From: Vogesella fluminis
GTDB taxonomy: Bacteria > Pseudomonadota > Gammaproteobacteria > Burkholderiales > Chromobacteriaceae
Reading direction: 5' to 3'
Assembly: GCF_014652335.1 (NCBI RefSeq)
Contig: NZ_BMYP01000001.1
Location: 123,709 to 187,708 of the forward strand
DNA length: 64,000 nucleotides
Positions within the stretch are counted from its first letter, which is position 1; every line of letters starts with the position of its first letter. Under the pieces are notes generated by a model. That model ran no database searches. It saw only the letters and a list, made by a program, of their open reading frames with translations, and was not told the origin of the DNA. The position numbers were made by a program, and so were the translations under genes. Shown one piece after another: positions 20,218-29,069 of this stretch.

Positions 20218-20230
20218 AAGGTTGGCCGCA
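20218..20230 (+). repeat. Copy of AAGGTTGGCCGCA in the cyaY leader
   Basis: Perfect 13-mer 13 bases upstream of the cyaY start, touching its Shine-Dalgarno region, so it is probably transcribed in the 5 prime leader. Confidence 0.8.
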
Positions 20231-20293
20231 TGGCTTGGGGTGGGAGGCTCGCGCCTGTTAGACTGCGATTTTGCCATAGCTACCGGATTCCGT

Positions 20294-20404
20294 ATGCGTA
20301 CTGCGCTGATGTTTGTCCTTGTCGCCACCGTTGTCACCGCCTGCGGCTTCAAGGGTCCGCTGTATCTGCCGGCCCCGGCCGGCCAGCAACAGGCCGCTTC
20401 GTGA
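20294..20404 (+). CDS. lptM: LptM (YifL)-type small lipoprotein
   Basis: A 36-residue lipoprotein: signal MRTALMFVLVATVVTAC with lipobox VTAC (C17), then the diagnostic CGFKGPLYLP. LptM helps assemble the LptDE lipopolysaccharide translocon at the outer membrane. The frame is open further upstream but the ATG at 20294 gives a proper lipoprotein signal. In many proteobacteria lysA or dapF follows; here nothing does before the MarR gene. Confidence 0.85.
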   Translation: MRTALMFVLVATVVTACGFKGPLYLPAPAGQQQAAS

Positions 20405-20463
20405 CAGACTGCCATTCTCCGCCGCCGGCCGGCATCCGTGTCGCCGTAGCCGGAGCAGGACGG

Positions 20464-20476
20464 AAGGTTGGCCGCA
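20464..20476 (+). repeat. Copy of AAGGTTGGCCGCA after lptM
   Basis: Perfect 13-mer about 60 bases past the lptM stop, between convergent lptM and the marR-like gene. Confidence 0.75.
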
Positions 20477-20576
20477 TCGGCAGGCAGCCAACGGCAACAT
20501 GAAGAACCTGGGGAGTGCCGGATCATCCCCGGGAGCAGGGGCGCGGCGGTGGCGTGGAATGGCCGTCGGCCTCGAT

Positions 20577-21026
20577 TCAGCCCGGCACCAGGCTCTGTGC
20601 CGCCTGCAGCAGCAGATCCAGTGACAGGCCACCGCTGGTCTGGCGCAATGCCAGCAACTCGTCGCGGTGCGCACGCGCCAGACGCTGCACCAGCTCCTCG
20701 CCCTTTGATGACAGGCTGATCTCGACACAACGGCGGTCGCCACGTCCCGGATTGCGCACGATCAGCTGCTGCGCCTCGCAGCGGCTGACCAGCCCGACCA
20801 CGCTGTGGTGGTGGGACTGCAGCCGCTGCGCCAGCTCTGCCACCGTCGCCCAGTTACGTCCCGGATAGCCGCGCAATTGCAGCAACAACTGGTATTGCAG
20901 CGGGGTAATACCGTTGTTCTGGGCCAGTTCCTCGCTGAAACGCAGGAACAGGCGCAGCCGGTAGCGGAAATCGGCCAGACGCTCGAAGTCGTCCTTGGAC
21001 AGGGAGGGAGGGGAAGAAAGCATCAT
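20577..21026 (-). CDS. MarR-family transcriptional regulator
   Basis: A 149-residue winged-helix regulator (TPLQYQLLLQLRGYPG, VAELAQRLQSHHHSVVGLVSRCEAQQLI, then the wing RNPGRGDRRCVEISLS). Last gene of an apparent operon with Yip1 and DUF488 genes; the palindrome at 22171-22185 ahead of that operon is a plausible target. Two adjacent ATGs at 21026 and 21023 are possible starts. Confidence 0.87.
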   Translation of the reverse strand: MMLSSPPSLSKDDFERLADFRYRLRLFLRFSEELAQNNGITPLQYQLLLQLRGYPGRNWATVAELAQRLQSHHHSVVGLVSRCEAQQLIVRNPGRGDRRCVEISLSSKGEELVQRLARAHRDELLALRQTSGGLSLDLLLQAAQSLVPG

Positions 21027-21112
21027 GGCGGCAACACCAGGCAACAGGCCCGTCAGCGTAACAGATTTCCGCACCGCCGGCAGCGCCGCCGGCCGGTGCT
21101 ACGCCGCCATGC

Positions 21113-21550
21113 TCAATGCTGCAAGCCGGCGTAGCAGACCGGTGAACTGCGCAGGGTGGCATCCTGCCAGTAACTCCGTGCGGCCAGGCGCGCCTCAAGA
21201 AAGCTCGCCAGGGCCCGCACCGGATTAAACTGGCCATCCTCACCATCGTACAGCAGCACCACTTCGCCAGCCGCCGCCGCCTCGAGCAGCGCCTGCCAGC
21301 GTGGAGGGTTGGCAGCCAGATCGGACCAGTAGGTTTCACAGAACAGCGGATAACGCAGCGGGTCACGCTGCAGCCAGGCCAGCAGCCCCGGCGCCGGCAG
21401 TGTCCGCGGCAGCCAGTGCGCGCGCGGCAGACTGCCGCGAGGCAGGGCTGCCGGCCAGCGGGCGGCGAGCAGGAACACGTTGTCGCATTGCTGCGGACAC
21501 TGGCTGGCCGGCAACAGCCGGATGGCAGAGGTCGTTGCCGCTGTCGTCAT
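21113..21550 (-). CDS. DUF488-like protein
   Basis: A 145-residue protein resembling DUF488: RWPAALPRGSLPRAHWLPRTLP, LAWLQRDPLRYPLFCETY and EVVLLYDGED mirror the family RLWPRG, FxHDPxxWxxFxxxY and TLLY segments. The sequence is diverged and function is unknown. Its start overlaps the stop of the Yip1 gene by 4 bases (ATGA). Confidence 0.65.
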   Translation of the reverse strand: MTTAATTSAIRLLPASQCPQQCDNVFLLAARWPAALPRGSLPRAHWLPRTLPAPGLLAWLQRDPLRYPLFCETYWSDLAANPPRWQALLEAAAAGEVVLLYDGEDGQFNPVRALASFLEARLAARSYWQDATLRSSPVCYAGLQH

Positions 21551-22110
21551 AGCAGGGGCACCGCAATCAGCGCTACCAGCAATGCCCACAACAGGGCCCC
21601 GACGGTAAACACGGTGTAGGCCAGCGATTCGGTACGCACCGAATCATCATGCTCGAACATGGCGTCCAGGCCGTGATAGATGAGCAGGCCGGAAGCCAGC
21701 AACCCGAGCAGGCCGATCGCCATGTTGAAGAACGGCAACGGCAGCAGCAGCGACAGTGCCGACAGCCAGATCGGCAGCGGTGCCAGCGCCGCCAGGTGGT
21801 AGCAATCGGCATACGGCGGCCGCGCCTCGGCATGTACCGCCAGGCGGATGAAGCCGGCCATCAGGTGCACGCTGAACCAGTTCAGCAGCAGGAACAGCAT
21901 GATCACCGCCTCCCACTGCGCCAACGGTACCTGTGGCGCGTACACCTTGCCATTGAAGTAGGCGGCATACCACAGCATGCCGGCGGCAAACAGTGATGCC
22001 GGCAACACAATGCTGAAGAAGGATCGCGAGACCGAAAGGTGGTGGCCGGCAACTTCGTCCCAGCCGTGGTGAGAAGACAGCAACATGCGAAGCGGGGTAA
22101 GCGGGGTCAT
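21547..22110 (-). CDS. Yip1-domain membrane protein
   Basis: A 187-residue protein with about five hydrophobic segments after a short cytosolic N-terminus (MTPLTPLRMLLSSHHGWDEV), typical of bacterial Yip1-domain proteins. Role unknown. First gene of a three-gene unit with the DUF488 and MarR genes. The ATG at 22110 is chosen; the longer frame would run over the palindromic operator candidate. Confidence 0.78.
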   Translation of the reverse strand: MTPLTPLRMLLSSHHGWDEVAGHHLSVSRSFFSIVLPASLFAAGMLWYAAYFNGKVYAPQVPLAQWEAVIMLFLLLNWFSVHLMAGFIRLAVHAEARPPYADCYHLAALAPLPIWLSALSLLLPLPFFNMAIGLLGLLASGLLIYHGLDAMFEHDDSVRTESLAYTVFTVGALLWALLVALIAVPLL

Positions 22111-22170
22111 GGTAGCACTCCTTGCTGACGTTGCGGATGGGCACGACAGGGCACATCCTGTCCTGAAATA

Positions 22171-22185
22171 TATCGCATTGCGATA
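22171..22185. promoter_or_regulatory. Palindrome TATCGCATTGCGATA, candidate MarR operator
   Basis: Perfect 7-1-7 dyad in an AT-rich patch about 60 bases upstream of the Yip1 start. Size and symmetry suit a MarR dimer, and a marR-like gene ends the same operon, so autoregulation is inferred. Confidence 0.6.
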
Positions 22186-22371
22186 CAAATACAAGGTGCT
22201 TATCGAGCCGCGCCGGCACCGGAACCGGCACTGTCCTGCACCTGCCGCGCTGCAATATCGCGGTACAGGCCGTACTGGCAAGGCTTGCGCCGGTCATTTC
22301 CCGTCAATGTTTTGCATGGCAACAACGACCTCGCCGGCCCGTGCGGTAATCCGGGGGGCTGCTCAAGGCAA

Positions 22372-22399
22372 TGCGGCCAACCTTTACCGGTTGGCCGCA
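22372..22399. repeat. Inverted pair of the AAGGTTGGCCGCA repeat after rarD
   Basis: Minus 13-mer at 22372-22384 and an 11-base plus copy at 22389-22399 face each other: 11-bp stem with 6-base loop. It lies 38 bases past the rarD stop. Confidence 0.78.
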
Positions 22400-22436
22400 A
22401 TGTTTGTGCATGTTCCGGCGCAGGGCCGGTACCTGT

Positions 22437-23366
22437 TCATTCTGCCGCGGCTGCCGGCCGGACCTGCTGCAGGCGGCGTTGCTTCCAGTAGCCCAGCAGC
22501 CCGGCGCCGGAGTACAGCGCCAGCCCGCTCCAGATCAGTGCGAAACCGATGGCGCGTTCCGGGCCGAACGGCTCCTGGTACAGCAGCACGCCCAGCAGCA
22601 GCTGGATGGTCGGGCCGAGGTACTGGATCAGGCCGACGGTGGCCAGCTTCAGCCGCCGCGCGCCGCTGGCGAACAGCAGCAGCGGGATGGCGGTGACGAT
22701 GCCGCCGCCGACCAGCAGCAGGTCGGTCGCGAGGCCGAGGTGGCCGAAGCCGCCGCTGCCATTGGCCTCGAACCACAGCAGCGCCGCCGCCGCCAGCGGC
22801 AGCATCAGGAAGGTTTCCAGCGCCAGCCCCTCCAGCGATGGCAACGACGCCTGCTTGCGCAGCAGGCCGTAGACGCCGAAGGTGCCGGCCAGCCCCAGCG
22901 CCACCCACGGCAGGCTGCCGACGCCGATGGTGATTAACGCCACGCCGAGGGTGGCGAGGCCGACGGCGCCGGCCTGCGGCCGCGTCAGCCGTTCGCCGAG
23001 GAAGAAGCGCCCCAGCAGCACGTTGACCAGCGGGTTGATGAAGTAGCCGAGGCTGGCCTCCACCACGCGGCCGTCGTTGACCGCCCAGATATAGATCAGC
23101 CAGTTCAGCGACAACAGCAAGGAGGACAGCGCGAAGATGCCGAGGCGGCGGGTGTCGCGCACGCTATCGGCCAGCCAGCCCCAGTTGCGCTGCAGCAGCA
23201 GGATCAGCGCCACGAACACGGCCGACCACACGATGCGGTGGCACAGGATCTGCAACGCCGGCACGTCGTGCAGCGGCTTCCAGTACAGCGGGAACAGGCC
23301 CCAGATGAAAAAGGCGCCGACGGCATAGAGCACGCCGCGCGAGGTTTCCTGACGGGAGGTAGGCAT
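22437..23366 (-). CDS. rarD: RarD/EamA-family transporter
   Basis: A 309-residue, ten-span membrane protein of the drug/metabolite transporter superfamily. GVLYAVGAFFIWGLFPLYWKPL, SLNWLIYIWAVN, EASLGYFINPL and QYLGPTIQLLLGV are typical of the RarD subfamily. Substrate is unknown; names such as chloramphenicol-sensitive protein are historical. The ATG at 23366 has GGGAGG upstream. Confidence 0.9.
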   Translation of the reverse strand: MPTSRQETSRGVLYAVGAFFIWGLFPLYWKPLHDVPALQILCHRIVWSAVFVALILLLQRNWGWLADSVRDTRRLGIFALSSLLLSLNWLIYIWAVNDGRVVEASLGYFINPLVNVLLGRFFLGERLTRPQAGAVGLATLGVALITIGVGSLPWVALGLAGTFGVYGLLRKQASLPSLEGLALETFLMLPLAAAALLWFEANGSGGFGHLGLATDLLLVGGGIVTAIPLLLFASGARRLKLATVGLIQYLGPTIQLLLGVLLYQEPFGPERAIGFALIWSGLALYSGAGLLGYWKQRRLQQVRPAAAAE

Positions 23367-23722
23367 GGAAGGCACCGCAAAGAAAGGTTGGCCACAAGCC
23401 GGCTGGCGGCCGGGGTCGATGGTGCACTCTACCGCCCGCTGCTGCACGGCTCAATGGCGGGGACGGAACGCTGTGTTCTGCCTGCCGCCGCCGGCCATGC
23501 ATGCTGCACTGGCACATAAGCCGCACCGGCCGTGGCAAAACGACAATTATATTGACGTTTACGTTTACGTCACCTAGTCTGCGCCCGATGCCGTACCCGC
23601 CGGCCATCGCCACAAAAAGACGCCACAGGCGCTACAACTAGAAATAGGGATTGCCAGCAAGCGCCGCTCACAAGGCCGGCCTCGCCCCGTTGCCACAAGC
23701 ACAGAATGATGGAGGAGAAACC
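23367..23722. other. Intergenic region between rarD and the ior gene
   Basis: 356 bases with a diverged AAGGTTGGCCGCA copy near 23384-23396 (one internal change) and the ACGT-rich dyad at 23553-23572. No convincing gene is seen. Confidence 0.55.
23553..23572. promoter_or_regulatory. ACGT-repeat dyad TGACGTTTACGTTTACGTCA
   Basis: The outer six bases on each side are complementary, and three ACGT units occur at 7-base steps. It resembles operators of LiuR-type MerR regulators of amino-acid and fatty-acid breakdown. It lies 150 bases ahead of the indolepyruvate oxidoreductase gene; regulator identity is inferred. Confidence 0.5.
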
Positions 23723-26700
23723 ATGTCGATACGCCACGTCGAACTGGAAGACAAGTACACGGCCGCTAGCGGACAGGTGCTGCTGAACGGCATCCAGGCG
23801 CTGGTGCGCCTGCCGATGATGCAGCAGGACCGCGACCGCGCCGCCGGGCTGAACACCGCCGGCTACGTCACCGGCTACCGCGGCTCGCCGCTGGGCAACG
23901 TCGACCTGACCATGCAGAAGGCGGAGAAATACCTCAAGGCGCACAACGTGGTGTTCCACCCCGGCCTCAACGAGGATCTGGCCGCCACCGCGGTGTGGGG
24001 CACGCAGCAGGTCAACCTGTTCGACGGCGCCAAGTACGACGGCGTGTACGCGCTGTGGTACGGCAAGGGCCCGGGCGTGGACCGCTCCGGCGACGTGATC
24101 AAGCACGGCAACGTGGCCGGCACCAGCCGCCACGGCGGCGTGCTGCTGATCTGCGGCGACGACCACGCCGCTAAATCCTCCACCTTCCCGCACCAGTCCG
24201 ACCACATCCTGGCCGCCAGCATGATCCCGGTGCTGTCGCCATCCGGCGTGCAGGAGGTGATCGACTACGGCCTGCACGGCTGGGCGATGAGCCGCTACTC
24301 CGGCTGCTGGGTGTCGATCAAGGCGATCACCGACACCATCGAAAGCTCGGCGGTGGTCGACATCAGCCCGGATCGCGTCAACTGCGTGATCCCCGACGAC
24401 TTTCCGCTGCCGGAGGACGGGCTGTCCATCCGCTGGCCGGACAGCCCGCTGGCGCAGGAAAAGCGCGTGCTGCACCACCGCCTGTACGCGGCGCTGGCCT
24501 ACGCCCGCGTCAACAAGCTCAACCACGTGACGCTGGATTCGCCCAAGGCGCGCCTCGGCATCATCACCTGTGGCAAATCGTATCTCGACGTGATGCAGGC
24601 ACTGGACGACCTCGGCATCGACGAAACGTTGGCCGCCGACATCGGCCTGCGCATCTTCAAGGTGGGCATGGTGTGGCCGCTGGAGCCGGAAGGCGTGCGC
24701 CACTTTGCCGAGGGGCTGGACGAGATCCTGGTGATCGAGGAAAAGCGCCAGATCATCGAGTACCAGCTCAAGGAACAGCTGTACAACTGGCGCGACGACG
24801 TGCGTCCGCGCGTGGTGGGCAAGTTCGCCGAAAAAGGCGAATGGGCGCTGCCGCACGGCGACTGGCTGCTGCCGGCCGCCGGCGAGCTGACCCCGGCGAT
24901 GATCGCGCGCGCCATCGCCAGCCGGCTGGCCAATATCTTCGACAGCCCGGTGATCCACGACCGCCTGAAGTTCTACGACGACAAGGAGGCGCAGCTGGTC
25001 AAGCCGCGCGAATCCATCGCCCGCGTGCCGCACTACTGCTCCGGCTGTCCGCACAACACCTCCACCAAGGTGCCGGAAGGCAGCCGCGCGGTGGCCGGCA
25101 TCGGCTGCCACTACATGGCGCACTGGATCGAGGCCGACAGCACCAAGACCTTCACCCAGATGGGCGGCGAGGGCATTACCTGGCTGGGCCAGGCGCCGTT
25201 CACCACCACCCGCCACATCTTCACCAACCTGGGCGACGGCACCTACTTCCACTCCGGCCTCTTGGCGATCCGCGCCGCGGTGGCCGGCAAGGTGAATATT
25301 ACCTACAAGATCCTGTACAACGACGCGGTGGCGATGACCGGCGGCCAGCACGTGGACGGCTACCTGGACGTGCCGATGATCACCCGCCAGGTGGCGGCCG
25401 AGGGCGTCGCGCGCATCGTGATCACCAGCGACGACCCGGACAAGTACCGCACCGCGCACGGGCTGAAGGAAGGGCTGGCACCGGGGGTCGAGGTATTCCA
25501 CCGCCGCGAGCTGGACCGCATCCAGCGCGAGCTGCGCGAGGTGGAAGGCACCACGATACTGATCCACGACCAGACCTGTGCCGCCGAGAAGCGCCGCCGC
25601 CGCAAGCGCGGCGAATTCCCGGACCCGGACCGCCGTATCTTCATCAACGAACGCGTGTGCGAGGGCTGCGGCGACTGCAGCAAGAAGTCCGGCTGCCTGT
25701 CGGTACTGCCGGTGGAAACGCCACTGGGCCGCAAGCGCAAGATCGACCAGTCCAGCTGCAACAAGGACTACAGCTGCGTCGAGGGCTTCTGCCCCAGCTT
25801 CGTCAGCGTCGCCGGCGCCAGGCTGAAAAAGTCCGGCGCCAACAAGGCCGGCCTCGACAATATGGGCGCGCTGCCGGCGCCGCGGCTGCCGGCGCTGCAC
25901 GAGCCGTACGGCATCATGATTACCGGCGTCGGCGGTACCGGCGTGGTCACCATCGGCCAGGTACTGGCGATGGCCGCCCACCTCGACAACAAGGGCATCA
26001 CCGTGCTGGACATGGCGGGCCTCGCGCAGAAGGGCGGCTCGGTGTGGTCGCACGTGCGCATCGCCGACCGCCAGGACAAGCTGCACGCAGTACGCATCGC
26101 CGCCGGCGACGCCAACCTGGTGCTGGGCTGCGACCTGGTGGTCACCGCCGCCGAGGAGGCGCTGGCCAAGATGCGCGACGGCTTCAGCCACGTGGTGGTC
26201 AACAGCTACGAATCGCCGACCAGCGCCTTCCTGAAGAACCCGGACGTGCGCTTCCCGGCGCGGGCGATGAAGGACGCGATCATCGAAGCGGTGGGTGCGG
26301 CCAACTTTGCCGAAGTCAACGCCACCCGCATCGCCACCGCGCTGATGGGCGACGCCATTGCCGCCAACATGTTCATGCTCGGTCACGCCTGGCAGCAGGG
26401 GCTGGTGCCGGTATCGCTGGAAGCGATCATGAAAGCCATCGAGCTGAATGGTGCCGCGGTCCGGTTCAACCAGGACGCCTTCAGCTGGGGCCGCCATGCC
26501 GCGCACGATCTGCTCAAGGTGGAGACGCTGGTGTCGCCGTCGGCAGTGGTGCAATTCGTTCCACGTGAAACCGTGGACGGCGTACTGCATCACCGCAGCA
26601 AGGAGCTGGTGGCCTATCAGGACGAAAAACTGGCCGAGCGTTACAAGGCGCTGGTGGCCAGCGTGCAGGCGGCGGAAGAACAGGCCAAGCCCGGCAGCAG

Positions 26701-27217
26701 CACGCTGACACTGGCAGTGGCGAAGAACTACTACCACCTGCTGGCCTACAAGGATGAGTACGAAGTGGCGCGCCTGTACAGTGACGGCGTGTTCCGGCGC
26801 GAGTTGGCCACACAGTTCGACGGCGACCTGAAGCTCACCTTCCACTTCGGTGCCAGCTGGATGACTGGCCACCAGCCGAAGAAGATCGACATCGGCCCGT
26901 GGGCGCTGAAGGCGATGGGCGTGCTGGCCAGGTTCAAGAGGCTGCGTGGCAGCGCGCTCGACCCGTTCGGCTACCAGGCCGACCGCAAGCTGGAGCGCGT
27001 GCTGATCAGCGAGTTCGAGACACTGGTAACCGGGCTGTGCGGCCAGCTGACGGCGGCCAACCTTGCCACCGCAACGGAGATGGTGAAGCTGTACGAAGGC
27101 ATTCGCGGCTTCGGCCATGTCAAGGCAGCCGGCCTTGCCAGCGCCCGCGCCAGACTGGCGGAACTGCGCCAGGCGCTCACCGCGTTACCGCACGGCGGCA
27201 AGGATGCCGTGGCGTAA
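23723..27217 (+). CDS. Fused indolepyruvate ferredoxin oxidoreductase
   Basis: A 1164-residue enzyme that oxidatively decarboxylates aryl or branched 2-oxo acids to acyl-CoA with ferredoxin. Alpha-type pyrimidine domain at the N-terminus (NTAGYVTGYRGSPLGNVD), TPP domain (GGEGITWLGQAPF, NDAVAMTGGQ), a cysteine-rich Fe-S segment from C646 (CEGCGDC, then CNKDYSC and CPSFVSV), and a gamma-type C-terminal region (GVGGTGVVTIGQVLAMAA). This one-gene architecture is common in proteobacteria. The ATG at 23723 has GGAGGAG upstream. An exact 12-mer of the dispersed repeat lies inside the gene at 27053-27064. A perfect terminator follows. Confidence 0.92.
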   Translation: MSIRHVELEDKYTAASGQVLLNGIQALVRLPMMQQDRDRAAGLNTAGYVTGYRGSPLGNVDLTMQKAEKYLKAHNVVFHPGLNEDLAATAVWGTQQVNLFDGAKYDGVYALWYGKGPGVDRSGDVIKHGNVAGTSRHGGVLLICGDDHAAKSSTFPHQSDHILAASMIPVLSPSGVQEVIDYGLHGWAMSRYSGCWVSIKAITDTIESSAVVDISPDRVNCVIPDDFPLPEDGLSIRWPDSPLAQEKRVLHHRLYAALAYARVNKLNHVTLDSPKARLGIITCGKSYLDVMQALDDLGIDETLAADIGLRIFKVGMVWPLEPEGVRHFAEGLDEILVIEEKRQIIEYQLKEQLYNWRDDVRPRVVGKFAEKGEWALPHGDWLLPAAGELTPAMIARAIASRLANIFDSPVIHDRLKFYDDKEAQLVKPRESIARVPHYCSGCPHNTSTKVPEGSRAVAGIGCHYMAHWIEADSTKTFTQMGGEGITWLGQAPFTTTRHIFTNLGDGTYFHSGLLAIRAAVAGKVNITYKILYNDAVAMTGGQHVDGYLDVPMITRQVAAEGVARIVITSDDPDKYRTAHGLKEGLAPGVEVFHRRELDRIQRELREVEGTTILIHDQTCAAEKRRRRKRGEFPDPDRRIFINERVCEGCGDCSKKSGCLSVLPVETPLGRKRKIDQSSCNKDYSCVEGFCPSFVSVAGARLKKSGANKAGLDNMGALPAPRLPALHEPYGIMITGVGGTGVVTIGQVLAMAAHLDNKGITVLDMAGLAQKGGSVWSHVRIADRQDKLHAVRIAAGDANLVLGCDLVVTAAEEALAKMRDGFSHVVVNSYESPTSAFLKNPDVRFPARAMKDAIIEAVGAANFAEVNATRIATALMGDAIAANMFMLGHAWQQGLVPVSLEAIMKAIELNGAAVRFNQDAFSWGRHAAHDLLKVETLVSPSAVVQFVPRETVDGVLHHRSKELVAYQDEKLAERYKALVASVQAAEEQAKPGSSTLTLAVAKNYYHLLAYKDEYEVARLYSDGVFRRELATQFDGDLKLTFHFGASWMTGHQPKKIDIGPWALKAMGVLARFKRLRGSALDPFGYQADRKLERVLISEFETLVTGLCGQLTAANLATATEMVKLYEGIRGFGHVKAAGLASARARLAELRQALTALPHGGKDAVA

Positions 27218-27273
27218 ATGACAGTCAGGGCCCGTGCCGCGACAAAACAAGCGTCATGACAGTTGAGGGTGTT

Positions 27274-27302
27274 CGGGCGGGCCGGCGGCCCGCCCTTTTT
27301 TT
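27274..27302 (+). terminator. Rho-independent terminator after the ior gene
   Basis: GGGCGGGCC and GGCCCGCCC pair around a 3-base loop and are followed by seven T. Confidence 0.9.
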
Positions 27303-27315
27303 GAACAGGTTCTTG

Positions 27316-27366
27316 GGGTCTGTTGACGTTTCGTTTGTGGATCGCAAACGAAACGTCAACAGACCC
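27316..27366. repeat. Solo copy of 22-bp inverted-repeat element
   Basis: Perfect 22-bp inverted repeat (GGGTCTGTTGACGTTTCGTT... and its complement) around a 7-base loop TGGATCG. The same arms bound the 268-bp element at 46875-47142, whose left part also continues TGGATCG. Its right end reaches the stop codon of the inositol monophosphatase gene, so it may also end that transcript. Confidence 0.85.
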
Positions 27367-28157
27367 TACTGGTTGGCGCGCACCCAGCGGTGCCAGTGGC
27401 CGAACAGCTCCGGGTCCAGCGCCGCGATCACCGAGCGCTTCCACAGCGTGTCCGTCCAGTAGTCATCGGTATTGAGGCTGGCGATGCGGCCGCCGGCTTC
27501 TTCCAGGATCACCGCGCCGGCGGCGTAGTCCCACAGCCGCTGGCCGCCGTGCAGATACAGGTCGTAACGGCCGGCGGCGAGGAAGCACCAGTCCAGCGTG
27601 CTGGAGCCCATGCTGCGCTGGCTGCCGAACGGTGCCACGCTGCTCATGCGCGCCGCCAGCTTGCCGGAGCGCAGGTACTTGATCTCCACCGCGGCGATGG
27701 CGTCGCCCATGCTGTTGCGCGTGGTCTTCAGCGGCAGGCGGTTGCCGTTGAGGTAGGCGCCCTTGCCGCGCCGCGCGTAGAACATCTCGTCGGCCACCGG
27801 GTTGTAGATCACGCCCAGCTCGCTGATGCCGTTCACCATCAGCGCCACCGAGATGGCGAAGTAGGGCAGGCCGTTGACGAAATTGGTGGTGCCGTCGATG
27901 GGATCGACCACCCACAGCCCGTCCGGATTGGCCGCCCACAGCGCGTCCTGCTCCTCGCGCGTCATCTCCTCGCCCAGCACCGGGTGCGGCAGGATCTGTG
28001 GCAGGTCGCGCTGCAGCGCCTGCTGGCAGCCAAGATCGGCCTCGGTAAACAGCGAACCGTCGTCCTTGCGCGTCTTGCCGACGCGCAGAAAGCGCGGCAT
28101 GACCTCGGTCTGGGCCACGTTACGGACGGTACGGATGACCTCGTCGACCACCTGCAT
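27366..28157 (-). CDS. Inositol monophosphatase-family protein
   Basis: A 263-residue Mg-dependent phosphatase of the SuhB/HisN/CysQ superfamily. Metal-binding GEEMTREE, DPIDGTTNF and WDYAAG are all intact. Members dephosphorylate inositol phosphate, histidinol phosphate or 3 prime-phosphoadenosine phosphates; GLWVVDPIDGTTNFVNGLPYF and RSMGSSTLDWCFLAAGR do not settle which. A hisN-type role is possible. Divergent from rsmE; the TAG stop touches the solo hairpin element. Confidence 0.88.
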   Translation of the reverse strand: MQVVDEVIRTVRNVAQTEVMPRFLRVGKTRKDDGSLFTEADLGCQQALQRDLPQILPHPVLGEEMTREEQDALWAANPDGLWVVDPIDGTTNFVNGLPYFAISVALMVNGISELGVIYNPVADEMFYARRGKGAYLNGNRLPLKTTRNSMGDAIAAVEIKYLRSGKLAARMSSVAPFGSQRSMGSSTLDWCFLAAGRYDLYLHGGQRLWDYAAGAVILEEAGGRIASLNTDDYWTDTLWKRSVIAALDPELFGHWHRWVRANQ

Positions 28158-28322
28158 GCACTTCTCCTGGGCGTCCGCCGGCAAGCGGACGGGTTGACAC
28201 GGTTAGCAGGCCGGCGGCCCGCCGCCCGATCCGTCCCTGCGGGGGCGAACCGAAAACAGTGGTTGTTGCAATTGCAGCAAAACAAGCAAAATACCGCCAT
28301 CACCACAGACTTTCAACACACC

Positions 28323-29051
28323 ATGCCCAGGTTTTTTGTTGCCACGCCCCTCGCCGGCCTGCGTTTGCTGTCCCTTCCCGATCATGTCGTGCGCCATGTG
28401 CAGGTATTGCGGCTGAAAGAAGGCGACGCCATCACCCTGTTCGACGGCCGCGGCGGCGAGTACCAGGCCACGCTCACCGCCATCGCCAAGCGCGATGTCG
28501 ACTGCGACATAAGCCGCTTTGACAACGTTGGCCGCGAGTCGCCGCTGTGGCTGGGGCTGGCGCAGGCGATCTCCAGTGGCGACCGCATGGAGTTCACGCT
28601 GCAGAAGGGGGTGGAGATGGGTGTCAGCGTGTTCCAGCCGCTGATGACCGAGCGCAGCATCGTCAAGCTGGCCGGCGACCGCGCCGACAAGCGCCTGGCG
28701 CGCTGGCAGGAGATCATCGTCTCCGCCTGCGAGCAGTGCGGACGCAACACCATCCCCGAGGTGCTGCCCATCCTGACGCTGAAGCAGTGGCTGTCGGCGA
28801 AGCCAGACGGCGACGCGCACCTGGTGCTGTCGCCGCTGGGCACGCAGCGGCTGGCCGACATCGCCACCGCACCGGTACGCGCGTGGCTGATGGCGGGGCC
28901 GGAGGGCGGGCTGTCGGCGGCGGAAGAGGCGGCGGCGATCGCTGGCGGCTGGACGCCGCTCAAGCTCGGCCCGCGCATCCTGCGCACCGAAACCGCGGCG
29001 CTGGCGGCGGCGGCGGCGATGCAGACGGTGTGGGGCGACTACGGCGCCTGA
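28323..29051 (+). CDS. rsmE: 16S rRNA (uracil(1498)-N3)-methyltransferase
   Basis: SPOUT methyltransferase of 242 residues. The N-terminal PUA-like part (MPRFFVATPLA, HHV-type VVRHVQVLRLKEGD) and the knotted C-terminal domain (LMAGPEGGLSAAE, LGPRILRTETA) are canonical RsmE. Start ATG at 28323. Confidence 0.95.
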   Translation: MPRFFVATPLAGLRLLSLPDHVVRHVQVLRLKEGDAITLFDGRGGEYQATLTAIAKRDVDCDISRFDNVGRESPLWLGLAQAISSGDRMEFTLQKGVEMGVSVFQPLMTERSIVKLAGDRADKRLARWQEIIVSACEQCGRNTIPEVLPILTLKQWLSAKPDGDAHLVLSPLGTQRLADIATAPVRAWLMAGPEGGLSAAEEAAAIAGGWTPLKLGPRILRTETAALAAAAAMQTVWGDYGA

Positions 29052-29069
29052 GACCGCGCTTGGCCGTTA

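Larger units (their letters stand above)
22111..22436. other. Intergenic region upstream of the Yip1-DUF488-MarR unit
   Basis: This 326-base stretch holds the 7-1-7 palindrome at 22171-22185 and the inverted repeat pair at 22372-22399. I see no further gene. Confidence 0.6.

Noticed and set aside
23570..27118. 1182-residue open frame antisense to the ior gene
   Set aside because: Shadow of a long real gene; composition is repetitive Arg/Ala/Val/His-rich with no domains.
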